DNA from: Cryptomeria japonica
Taxonomy: Eukaryota > Streptophyta > Pinopsida > Cupressales > Cupressaceae
Reading direction: 5' to 3'
Assembly: GCF_030272615.1 (NCBI RefSeq)
Contig: NC_081406.1
Location: 247,127,218-247,191,217 of the forward strand
DNA length: 64,000 bases
Part shown: positions 1-10,905 of the stretch, in pieces
Layout of the letters: every line of letters begins with the position of its first letter
How positions within the stretch are numbered: the stretch's first letter is position 1
The notes under the pieces: model-generated
The model's input: the letters and a program-made list of their open reading frames with translations, nothing else
What the model was told of the DNA's origin: nothing
Databases searched by the model: none
Made by a program: the position numbers and the translations under genes

Positions 1-560
1 TCCTTCAGGACAGAATTCCAGTAAAGGTAAAAAATTGACTAAGTGTTTCAAATTTCTTCCATCAGGACATAGTTCTTGGAAATCATGAAAATTGGCTAAG
101 GCATGAAGAATTTCCTTCCTCGGGGTAGGGAACAAATTCCTTTCCAAAGGTGAATTCCTCCACAACAAGAAATCACACCCAAGGATGAATTGAAGATAAA
201 ATTTCTAAGGCAAGGAAGGAATCGGGGATGAACTAAACAAGAAATTTCTCCCCCAGGGAAAATTTGGAAAAATCCATTTTTAGGGCTCAAATGACCTCCA
301 AATTTAGAAATTTTTGAAGATATGGATACGTGAGAGAATTCTCTCTCTCCTAGACCAAAACCCTAAAATTGTGGAAATTCCTAAAAAATAGGAGATGGTG
401 GAGAATTGTTGAAAATCTCCTCCAGAGCAAGGAGAGATCGAGAAACTTCAAGAAAAATTCTTCATGGATCAAATTCTTCTCTCCTGAAGTTTTCTCTCTC
501 CAAGGTTTTCTCGCCAAGTGGCGGCCAAGTCAACAGTTGTGAATTAATGAAGCATCTCTC

Positions 561-666
561 TGCATGCAGCCGTCACATTTATGGCATTATGACATATTCC
601 TTCTGCATGCAGCTGTCACATTTATGGCATTATGACATATTCCTTCTGCATGCAACCGTCACATTC
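561..666 (+). repeat. 43-bp tandem repeat, about 2.5 copies
   Basis: Units start at 561, 604 and 647 with TGCATGCA(G/A)C(C/T)GTCACA. The first two differ by one base. The repeat lies upstream of the LTR TATA box. Confidence 0.9.
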
Positions 667-891
667 AGAAGATGATGGTGCATTTATGGCATCACGGGCG
701 ATTTTTGCATGAAGGTACATTCATTGCATAGTGGGCACTTCTGGAATGTAATTAATTGTAATGGGATGGAATTAATTGTATATGGGCATGATGGGTTATT
801 AATTGGAGATTCCCACCTTGTTGCATCTTGAGTGGAGAATCTTTAGGGCAAACCCTAATTAGGGTTTTGCATGTAATCATGGCTTGAGGCC

Positions 892-899
892 TATATAAA
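892..899 (+). promoter_or_regulatory. LTR TATA box
   Basis: TATATAAA within CCTATATAAAGG, in an LTR and followed by a GC-richer leader. A typical plant LTR promoter arrangement. The start site is not visible. Confidence 0.5.
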
Positions 900-1690
900 G
901 GGGTGACCCCCTCATTTGTAAAAGAACCCTAAGTTTTGAGATAATAACAGTGAAACATTGTTCTCTGATGGTGTCCACTTAAGTTATTTTTTTAAAGCTT
1001 GCATGGTTTCACCTTCCCCACTTAGATTAGAAATAGTAAAGCGCTTTGATTTCAATGGAGAATGTAATGGTGTCTGATGAATTTCCATGGTTCATAATTT
1101 TTGCATCTTGCTGATTGTAAGTTGCAATGTAAAGTTAGTCTAAGCCCCCTTAAATTTGTGCTAAGTTCCATTGTGGATAGTCATTTGGATTGTGCCGTTT
1201 TTGGGTATTCAAATGTTCTCTCTCGATTTGAAAATCCTCTAGCATCCCCAGAAGATTGCACCGGTTCTTGCGGAGTTGTAGTTGATCTTGGCGAAGCAGA
1301 GCTTGGTTTATTTGGAATTGTCCACCAAAGCACTATCCATTATTATCACTACCCTTAGGAGTAGATTTAGATCCTTCTAAACCCTTTCCCTTTTACTTTC
1401 AGTTCATTTTAGTCCGTTCGAAGCAGCAGCATCACAGAATTGTCATATCCGATGATGGAATTCCCGCCACAACAAAGAAGTGAAAGAATGATGGAAACGT
1501 AAGGCCCCTTGGATTACCAGCAATCACATCAGCCAACTGAGTCGCATCCATAGCATAAAGGAACCTTGGAGTCGATTGTTTGAACTTCTTGCAATCTTAG
1601 CATGCAATCGCACTTTGATCAAGAGAGAGTGAAGTGACCGTTTGGCAACTTTATTCTGTGTTCGACACTGTCATAAAAAACGTGTCAACA

Positions 1691-2753
1691 AAACCTAGGG
1701 GTTCCGGGATTCCAGGGTCATGAAGGAAAGGCTTGGAACCTGCCCCCCGACAAGATAACACTTAACATTTCATGATTCCATTGGTTTTGTCCTTGATCAA
1801 CTGGGGCAGTGTTGGTCCATAGAACATATCTCTAATCGGTTCTCACTGATGGACCAAGGGTGTCATAAAATGACAACAGTATCTTCATATACTAAACTTT
1901 CAATTTAGATGGTTTATTCTTCTTCATATCATTAGAGAGCTCAATTGCTAACTGATTCCCCTTTACATTCTGATTTTGGATCATCCAAGTATTTTCCCTA
2001 AACTAGGATTCTTGTTGGCCCACAATCTATCTTTCTAGGTTCACAAGCCTAGCTTAAGTTTCAATTATCAAGTTTAGGATCTGACCCAATTTAACCAAAG
2101 GGTTGTCCTAGCTTAAGTTTCAATTATCAAGTTTAGGATCTGACCCACTGTAACCAAAGGGTTGTTTGTTGGCATCCTCAGGTTCTCCATGATTGACTAA
2201 ACTTTAGTTTTATTCTCCCAATTTCAGAATTTGCATGCACAACAAAATTTAGCTAATATTACTCAAGCCCAAGAGTTTACATTCTTATTTGATAATTATT
2301 ACAAAATTATTCACTTATCTAAGAGTTATCTCTTGTGATAGTTCTTTTTGATCATCAATGTTAGAAGGAATGAGACAATATCCCAGAATGGAGTCCCAAG
2401 GATCTTTCTAACCTTATGTCTCTTTTCTTTCCTTAGTCACATTCTTAGTTGTGATTTTAGTTGACAAACACCTGTTTTCTAGTTTAATGGGGCCATCTAC
2501 ACCTCTCTTCCCAAAGTCGTTGGACAGCTTCTACTGAAGTCTCCTTATCAAATGGCAATGAACATCAATAGTATTCATACATGGTTCTGGTCATCCATAG
2601 TCAATTGATAGTTGGGTCACTAACCCTTTTCCATTTAATGGTTTGAACCCACATCTTGGTTTCACCAAAATGCTTCATTTCAGTTTTTCTACCTTATTGT
2701 TTTTAGGTGGCAAGCCCAAGGTTCAGTGTTGAACTGGTAACTTGGATACCATA
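1691..2753. other. Non-coding, probably retroelement-derived
   Basis: No open frame with a recognisable domain. It begins directly after the LTR end at 1690. No convincing tRNA primer site follows that end, so it may be a solo or broken LTR. It contains the 59-bp tandem repeat listed separately. Confidence 0.4.
2048..2166 (+). repeat. 59-bp direct tandem duplication
   Basis: CCTAGCTTAAGTTTCAATTA occurs at 2048 and again at 2107. The two 59-bp units differ at about two positions, near the motif ending CCAAAGGGTTGT. Confidence 0.9.
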
Positions 2754-3103
2754 TGTAACATACCACTAATATTAAACTTAAAGAAAATAGATATCTATCT
2801 TTATTAAGAAAAAAGCTTGAGTATTTCAAATAAAACATAACTGCTTCAGCTGAAAATGAAAACTAACTAACTAACTGCTCTTCAGCATAATAAGAATTCT
2901 AACTGATTCAACTGAAGGTAAGCTAATCTTCTAATGAACTAAACATGAATCATACTCTTCAAGGGTAAGTAATTGACATGAGCAGTTAGTTGGTTTTCAT
3001 TTTCAGCTAAAGCAGTTATGTTTTATTTGAAATACTCAAGCTTTTTATCTTAATAAAGATCGATATCTATTTTCTTTAAGTTTAGAATTCGTGGCACGTT
3101 ACA
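2754..3103. repeat. 350-bp inverted repeat with ~125-bp arms
   Basis: The left arm (2754-2880) and the right arm (2980-3103) are reverse complements at roughly 88% identity by eye, separated by about 100 bp. The outer ends are TGTAACATACCAC and the reverse complement of TGTAACGTGCCAC. The arms include the inverse pair around AAAGCTTGAGTATTTC. I see no exact target duplication. It could be a foldback/MITE-like element, or two head-to-head copies of one LTR end. Confidence 0.8.
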
Positions 3104-3426
3104 GCTATACATTAATATAATTTTATATCAATTATTCCTGTGAATAATTATTGCTATCAATAAAGGCATTTTCAGATTGTTCTCTGAGGTATTTTGATAA
3201 TCCAATTATCAGATATATTTTGTTATCCAATGCTTCATATTTTATTGCAATATTTGGAATTGAATTCACCAAACAAAACATATCAGATAGTGGAAAAGCA
3301 GTGTTGAGAAAAGTATACTTTCAGATTTGGGGATATTTCACAACATAGAAGCATTATCCAATTAAGAAGTAGGTGAAGGAGGAGAGGAAGATCCAGCAAG
3401 AAAAGGAAGTGTGATGAGGAAGAGCA
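3104..3426. other. Short spacer before gypsy pol
   Basis: AT-rich, with one 65-codon frame at 3151-3348 that shows no domain. The last ~80 bp are purine-rich and may be the tail of gag, but I see no zinc knuckle. Confidence 0.35.
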
Positions 3427-6400
3427 TGGAACCCTAGCCACCATCGCATCCAAACACCACCCTTTCCGAATTACAAGTGTTCTAAAAAGACAAAAAGTAA
3501 TCGCCCTAGTGGATAGTTGGGCAACTCACAACTTTATCAATGAGAACCTAGTTACAAGAATAAAAATAGAGAACAAAATTTTTTAGGGCTTTAAAGTAGC
3601 CTTGGCTAATGAAACCACTACCCCATGTACTAAAAAAATTCCACAACTAGACATCACCTTGGGAAGGCACCCCATCAAAGAAATTTCCTTTGTTGTAAAT
3701 TTGGGGGACCCCATGGCTGCACTCCTTGGAACGTTTCTACCTAGACTTTCCAAAATTGGAACTTTGTTTCAAACATAATGGGCAAGAAGTCCTTATACGA
3801 GGGTGATCCGATGGATCACCAAGAATAGTTTCATCCAAGAAAATGGAAAGAATCTTTAGGCATGGACAAGGGGAGTGGACTGCCCAATGCATGATTCTTG
3901 ACAAGACCTCTTCCCAAGGCAAAACTATACAAATTGATATCGAACCAATCTTAAAGAAACATAAGAAGGTATTTGACAACATTCCTCTGGGGCTTCCTCC
4001 AAAGAGAGACTTTGAGCACACCATTGAATTGGAGGGAGGGGCAAAACCTCTTATTACCACACCCAACTGTCATCCACAAAGATATAAAGAAGATATTGAG
4101 AAAGCAATAAAAGAATTGTTGGAAATGGGGCATATCCAACCTAGTTCTAGTCCTTTGGCCTCCTCTAAGTACTAGTAAAAAAGAAAGATGGCACCAGGAA
4201 AATGTGCATTGACTATAGGGCACTTAATAAAAAGTGCCATAAAAAACTGATACCCCATCCCTGAAGTCGATGAACTTCATGGAGCAGTATATTTCTTAAA
4301 AATCGATATATGTATAGGGTATCATCAAATAAGGGTAAGAAAGGAAGATATCCCAAAACAACTTTTAAATGCCATTTTGGACACTTTGAATTTCTTGTCT
4401 TACCTTTTGGCCTAACATACGCCCCAGCTACCTTCCAATGATGTATGAACCACATTTTTAGAAAACAACTAAGGAAATTTCTCTTGGTCTTCTTTGATGA
4501 TATTTTAATCTATAGCAAAACTTGGGAGGGAAATTTACGACACATAGATGAAGTGCTGGAAATACTCGAACAACAATCCTTATTTGCTAAGCTATCCAAG
4601 TGTGAATTTGGATTTGAGAAAATTTTATACCTAGGACACAAAATCAATGCTGAAGATGTTGGCATTGATGAGGAAAAGATTGAAGCCATAAGGAGTTGGC
4701 CAAAGCCAAGGACCTTAACATACCTAAGGGGATTCTTGGGACTTCGCAGCTACAACTGAAGATTCGTCAAGGGTTTTACAAATTGACAACCCCATTGACC
4801 GGCTTAACCAAGAAGGGTGCATTCTCTTGGAATGAAAAGGCACAAGCTTTTGAGAAACTTAAGGAAGTAATGAGCTCCTATCCCGTTCTAGCAATCCGTA
4901 CTTTTAATTACCATTTGAGTTAGAATATGATGCTTCTGGCGAAGGCATTGGAGCGATATTAATGCAAAACAAACATCCTATAGCCTTTGAAAGTAGAAAA
5001 CTAAAGGAAACCGAAAGAAGCTATTCCATATATGACAAGGAGATGCTAGCAATCATGCATGCCTTAGCTAAATTTAGGTAATACCTGGTCTGTTGGAGAT
5101 TCATTGTAAAAACCAATCATAATAGCCTAAGATTATTCCTAAGACAAAAGGATTTAGGCAATACCTACTCTGTGGGAGATTCATTGTTAAAAACAATCAT
5201 AATAGCCTACGATTCTTCCTAAGCCAAAAGGATTTAAGCAATACCTAGTCTGTGGGAGATTCAATGTAAAAACCGATCATAATAGCCTAAGATTCTTCCT
5301 AAGCCAAAAGGATTTAAATGATAGACAACAAAAATGGGTGAGTAAAATACAAGCCTATAATCTTGATATCAAATACATGAAAGAGAAAAATAACGTTGTA
5401 GCATATGCCCTTTCAAGAAGAGCCCATCTACACTCCATAACAATTATCTCTGCAGATAAGAAGAATTCCATTATTGCTGAGTATGTCAAAGATCCACAAG
5501 CCCATGACATCCTAGAAGGAAATATACAAAATGAAGAATATAAGGTGGTAGAAGAACTCATCCTATACAAAAATAGGGTATACCTTATACCAAGCTCAAA
5601 GATGAAGGAGAAGATCATTAGAGAATACCATGACCATCCTGTAGCAGGCCACCAAGGGTACTACAAAACTTATAAGCAAGAGAGAAATACTCTTGGAAAG
5701 GTCTCAAGAGAGATATCCTCAAACATGTTCAAAAATGCCTAACTTGCCACAACAATAAAGCAAAACAAACCCACCAAATAGGACTCCTACAACCATTACC
5801 CATTCATAATTAAAAATGAGAATGTTTCTATGGACTACATAACCAGACTTCCAAAAGCACAAGACGAAGATTACATATAAGTGGTGGTAGATCGCCTTAC
5901 CAAATATGTACATTTCATGGCAATATCCACTATCCACCAATTATAGGGCTCCTCAAGTAGCCAATGTCTTCTTCCAATAAATTTTCTGATTACATGGCCT
6001 CCCTAGAATCAGTGTCAATGATAGAGACAGCTGATTCCTTGGCCTGTTTTGGCAAGAACTCTTCCAACTAGCAGGGACAGAACTCACACCAAGCACAAAC
6101 TATCATATCCAAACTGATGGACAAACGGAGATTGTAAAAAACCAGGAGGAAAGATATCTAAGGAATTATGTAACAAGACAACAAAATGCATGGATCAAGT
6201 TGTTACACCTTGAGGAATATTGTTATAATACCACCCATCGTATGTCGATAAAAATGAGCCCCTTTAAGGCCTTGTATGGATACGAGGCAACCACTTTTGG
6301 GGAGCTTCACCCTCCAAGAAAGTCGTGTAACAGGGACCAAGGGCTTTGTGCAACAAAACATGGATATTATGAATACACTCAAGGATAATCTACACCATGC

Positions 6401-6906
6401 ACAAAACCAACAAAAGATTTAGGCCAACTACAACAAGACCGAAAGGACATTTGAAGTTGGGGATTTGGTTTTCCAACGATTACAACCATACAAGCAATCA
6501 TCAATCAAGGTCAATGGAGCCAAGAAACTCAAACCTCGATTCTATGGACCATACAAGAATTTGAGAAGGATAGGAGAGATAGCCTACAAATTGGAACTAC
6601 TAGCAAATAGCAGGATTCACAATATCATGCGTCCCGACTCAAAAAGGTGCTCAAACAACACGTTACTCCATGTTTGGAATTACCTCCACTCGATGATGAA
6701 GGCAAGCTAATTTTGGAACCCAAAACCGTTCTTGATGTGCGAGAGAAAAGATTGAGAAACAAGTCAATTTCGGATTACTTGGTTAAATGGAAAGGTCTAC
6801 CCACAAAAGACATTGGGAAGGAGTTGAAATCTTTGATCACCCAAATTTAAAATTGCTTGAGGGTAAGCAATCTTGGGAAGGAAGGGCTGTCATGTCTCCG
6901 CCATGA
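3427..6906 (+). pseudogene. Degraded Ty3/gypsy chromovirus protease-RT-RNase H-integrase-chromodomain polyprotein
   Basis: Translating across frames gives the order of a chromovirus Pol. The protease has its active site at 3512-3520, reading D-S-W where the family has D-S-G. RT follows, with FFDD in place of Y(V/A)DD (aspartates from 4496), and then RNase H (FEYDASGEGIGAIL type). The integrase shows an HHCC zinc finger (H-x3-H type near 5625-5660, CLTC near 5733), core remnants and the NTTHRMS...SPFKALYGY stretch near 6225. A chromodomain remnant (YLVKWKGLP) is near 6777-6803, and the frame ends at TGA 6904-6906. Many stops, frameshifts and an 80-bp triplication break it. It is dead. In the living family Pol copies RNA into DNA and inserts it, and the chromodomain targets chromatin marks. 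No gag is recognisable upstream. Confidence 0.92.
5072..5311 (+). repeat. 80-bp tandem triplication inside the RNase H region
   Basis: Three units start at 5072, 5152 and 5232, each running from ATTTAGG(T/C)AATACCT through CATAATAGCC to CAAAAGGATTT. Eighty is not a multiple of three, so each copy shifts the frame. The copies differ at several positions, so the duplication is not recent. Confidence 0.92.
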
Positions 6907-7560
6907 CAACAAAGGTTTGCACCATCTTTAATAAAGGAAAATCGTCTTGTTTCAAGACTTCACAATTTTCCTGTAACATTAATCAAATCCAGACAATCAG
7001 AAAAGAAAAGATGATCAATTTGACCCCACACTAATACACATGTCGGTGAATATACAGCAATCTTTAATAGGCACATATTTGTATGATAACATTAATGATT
7101 GGGAAGTGAGTGAATTACGGCAGCAATCTCACATTATTACCACAACAGCTTGTTTAGTCTAAAATATTATTAAACATTAATAAGGTGTGAATTCACCCAA
7201 ACTCCAGCAATTTATTTGTGAAAAAGGCAAAAAACAATTTATGAAGGGAAGAGGGTTGTGACTTTAAAAAGGACATGACTCTCCACCTTGGGTTGAGAGA
7301 TATATATATATACAACGTATTGACCACTCCAAGAAGGCATTGATCAAGGATCAAAATCATTATAATCTGCAATCTGCATTCAGCAGAACAGATTAGAGAT
7401 ATATATCGACAGCAATTAATAGCAGAAGTCTAACTTAGACTGGTATGCATAGAAATATAAATATATTTTATGTACATGTATAGTGGTATGCATAGGGATG
7501 GATACGTATATTATGTAAGAAAAATTATTTATTATGTAAAATGAATACATATATATTGTT
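6888..7560 (+). mobile_element. Possible 3' LTR of the chromovirus
   Basis: TGTCATGTCTCCGCC begins at 6888, inside the last codons of pol. In many chromoviruses the polyprotein runs into the 3' LTR. A TATA-like run lies near 7290-7310 and a repeated GGTATGCATAG motif at about 7441 and 7486. I cannot find a matching 5' LTR in the window, so the end is not defined. Confidence 0.35.
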
Positions 7561-10332
7561 TAAGTAGTGAATAAATGGATTTCTTTATATTAAAATAATT
7601 CTTGGTTTAATCTTCTATTTTCCAAATAGCAGTCATGAGTAGGGTTAGCAAGGAAACATATTAGGGAAAGGCAGTATAGGTTCTCACAATGTAAGTACAC
7701 CAACCCCATGTTTGATGGACGGGAGTTCCTGCCAATTGGGGCCAAGGGTGGTATGAGCATGTTCTGGGGCTTACTTGTGATGAATTGTTTTTCCAGGCGC
7801 CCTAACATGCTCTCCTCTGTAATCTCTACTATGATTAGCTATTGGAAAAGAAACTATGGATTGGATTCAAATATAGTTGTTATTCATCATTTCATTAATG
7901 TTAATTGATTATCTTAAATTCAATAATGGATGAAATGCTCCTATGAAATATTATTTGTAAAACAAATTATGTAATGGAATTGTTACTTTGGGCAAGAATC
8001 AGCTATGATCAAAGTAGGGGACATTACAGCTTCAATGACACTTTGCCTCTAAGGTTGTTGACCAGCACTCAAGACAGCGATAAGGCTAATAGAACGTTGA
8101 TTGGGAAGATGTTTTTCAAATACATGAGATGCAGGAGACCAATTCATGGCCTTCCCAACCCAATGATTTCAAGTACAACAACTCAACTATTCTATTCCAT
8201 TCCTGCTTTTCATATACGAATACCAGTGACATAATATAATATAGTTAAACTTTTATGTCTAAAAAATTTAAATTGAGCATAAAGTTTATTAACTACATTT
8301 AATAATACTGTTTCTCAATACTGAAAAACAAATACGATGTGTGAAATTAACACATCATAATGCATTGTATTTTACTAAGGGAAACTATACAGGAGTTACA
8401 AAAACAGATATTTTCATTGACAAGAAGTTGTTGAAAGTAACAAGTTTGAATCTGGGGCTAGAGAAAGAGTACCTGAAAGAGGCATTTGCAAGAAGAGAAG
8501 CCATTCTTCAGCACCAAAGTGAGTTTGAACTTTGCTGCTAGTTGAGTATTTGATCATGAAGAAGAAAATCCAACTGAGCTCCTATGTCCAGCCACTACCT
8601 AGTTTCCTTGAATCCAACTGAGCTCCCAAATATGAAAACAAACATCAAACTGCTACATCATACAATCTTCATTGGCAATAAAAGAAAATATGTAACACCA
8701 CAAATCGAAACAGTTGCTGATCCATTCTCATTAGTTACATAATGCCAGTGCATAATTGTAACGTGAAATCCAGTAAGATGTTCAACCACTGCAGGATTGT
8801 AACATTTGTAATAGATGAAGACCAGTAACACATCAATTTAAACCTGCAAGGTTTTTATGTACATGGAAAGAATGCTTTCACTGTAGATGCCTCTTGAAGT
8901 AATTACAATCATTTCAAAATTTGTCAAAATCACCTGATTCCTAATAAAATTGCAATTTAATCAGGAATTGATCATTATTAAATCTCACTTTTTTGACCAA
9001 AAAACTAGGTTGACAGATTGATTGAAAAACAAGAGGGGGGGAAATTGGCAGCAAACCCGAGCAGAGATTAATCAGAATAAATGTTGATATTTCAAGATTT
9101 CTGCAACTATAAGGTTCCAGTATATCATCTTCTTAAAAATAATATTCCCAATTTAAACAATGTGTTGTCAAGTCCTCATTTGAATGGACAGATTCAAGTG
9201 CTTTAAGCTGCTGCTTCTACCTTTTGTAGTCTGATGAATATTTACTCTTCTTTGGAGAAGTAAGACCTTTGCTTTCACGTATAACCAATCAACTATTCCT
9301 CCTCCTGGAAGCTAAGGTTGTTTCATAAACCCAAAAGCAGACCTTCCAATACTTTCAATTGCCCTAAATGAGTTTATACACCCTCAACACTAATTGCAGC
9401 GATAGGCATCTGATTACTATCAATGCAATGCAAATGATTCTCGTTGCACCATTTTTCTGATCAACAAATTTGTCTTATATATGTTGCTGATTTCATTTCT
9501 CCTTCCCTATTCCCTACCACAAGTTGCTGAAACTTCTATGTTACTGTTATAATATATGAAAATAAATTGATTGTCTGCTAGTTTTCAGCCTCAACATGTT
9601 TACCAATATAAGATTACTTTTAACACCAAGTGTTCAAACAGAAAAGATAGAAACCTATCATCTATCATAACCATCCATAGTGACCAGAAATATAGGACAC
9701 TAAAGATGAAAAAATTGGAATGCAATTTTTAATAGTGGATTTTACAATGGCAATGCCTACAAGCCAAAGGCACCAACCCTTGGTTGTTACTCTCCAAAAC
9801 AATATTATTATTATTAGATATAAGACAAATTCTTCAATTATGCATAATTATTCAGATATTGTGGACTATTTCATAATCCTGATAAGTGCCATCCTATTCG
9901 AAACCTGCTGGGAAATCCAAAAATTAAGTACCTGTTAAACAGTTATACATTGACAATTACAACAAGCTAAATAATAACTGCCATGAGTGCTACCAAAAAT
10001 ACAATCAACTAATTTTGGAGATATGATTGTACAGGCACACCACAGGTGCTGTTTTATCCACTGATGCAATCCATGTAGTGAGCTTGTTGGGATGCTAGAT
10101 TTCCTGTGCAGAGTCCACTGAGTGCTTCATTCGCTGGCAATTGATGACAGATGTATATTCATTGCATTAGTTGGCCAACTAACATGGTTGTTCCTTATTG
10201 TAGATTTTCCAAAAGTTGTTATTGCTATTATTGACTAGATGCCAACATGTCTATCCTCTGCCAATATACTTGCCTGCTAGAATCTTGACAATGTGGAGTC
10301 ATGCACCACATGCACCTCTGGAGTCAATAGTA
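7561..10332. other. Intergenic, with unassigned short frames
   Basis: Mostly AT-rich, with no repeats I can pair inside the window. Frames at 7974-8234 (86 codons) and 8341-8541 (66 codons, rich in charged residues, ending around EAILQHQ) look slightly more protein-like than their surroundings, but I recognise no domain. A donor-like CAAAGTGAGT sits at about 8515-8524, which would fit an exon edge. No tRNA or rRNA gene is seen. Confidence 0.3.
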
Positions 10333-10337
10333 TGTAC

Positions 10338-10735
10338 TGATGCAAACAGACTCCTGAAAATCAGGACACTGATGGCCAATTAGCTCCACAATCTGCTGCT
10401 ATTTTATGAGTCTTCGAAGGAGTGAATTTAGGATATGATTAGTTTCTGTTTGAGTTGCTGTCATTTGGCATGTCTCATAGGAATCAATCTAGGGGGGAGA
10501 TCTTTCTGTTAAGAAGTCAGTCTTCGAGTTAGTTGTTGAATAAAAAGGGATTGAAGGAATCGTAGGATTCAGATTTGGAGATGTATTGATTAGTCTTCCA
10601 TGTTCAGAATAATGATTTCAAAAAACCGTTTCTCATGTGTATGCAGCCTTATTATTGATGTTTGTTATGTTCTTTCCTCTATTATACATGGTATGTGATT
10701 ATTAATCTTGCAGGGTGTGGGGATAATCTGCATCA
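10338..10735 (+). repeat. 5' LTR of the 16-kb element
   Basis: 398 bp, TGATGCA...TGCATCA. It aligns end to end with 25904-26299. Confidence 0.93.
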
Positions 10736-10738
10736 GTT

Positions 10739-10750
10739 TGGTATCAGAGC
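10739..10750 (+). promoter_or_regulatory. Primer binding site (tRNA-iMet)
   Basis: TGGTATCAGAGC, the exact complement of the plant initiator methionine tRNA 3' end, three bases after the LTR end at 10735. Confidence 0.93.
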
Positions 10751-10905
10751 ACACAAAAGATCTTTTGAGAGGGAAAATGTGTTAAAGTTTGCCAAGTTAA
10801 TGAGTAGTTGCATCTATATATTTGATGATTGGTTATGCATGAAAATATGGGGCATTAACTTGCAGGTGTTTCTTCTGAATTTGTATTCATTTCTTTGAAG
10901 AGATG

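Larger units (their letters stand above)
1..1690 (+). mobile_element. 3' part of a long LTR, cut by the window start
   Basis: The stretch starts with degenerate 'gaaattcctt' repeats, then has a TATA box (892-899), a transcribed-leader-like stretch, and ends at 1690 in CGTGTCAACA. That end is a near inverted match to TGTTGTGACG, which starts a related LTR fragment at 10906, so 1690 is probably the 3' edge of this LTR family. The 5' edge lies outside the window. Short open frames here (for example around 96-290, 406-675 and 1101-1358) have no recognisable domain and are probably chance. The family assignment is inference from the shared repeat style and the matching termini. Confidence 0.55.

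Noticed and set aside
2754-3103. Inverted repeat considered as a microRNA precursor
   Set aside because: Arms are too long and their ends look like transposon or LTR termini.
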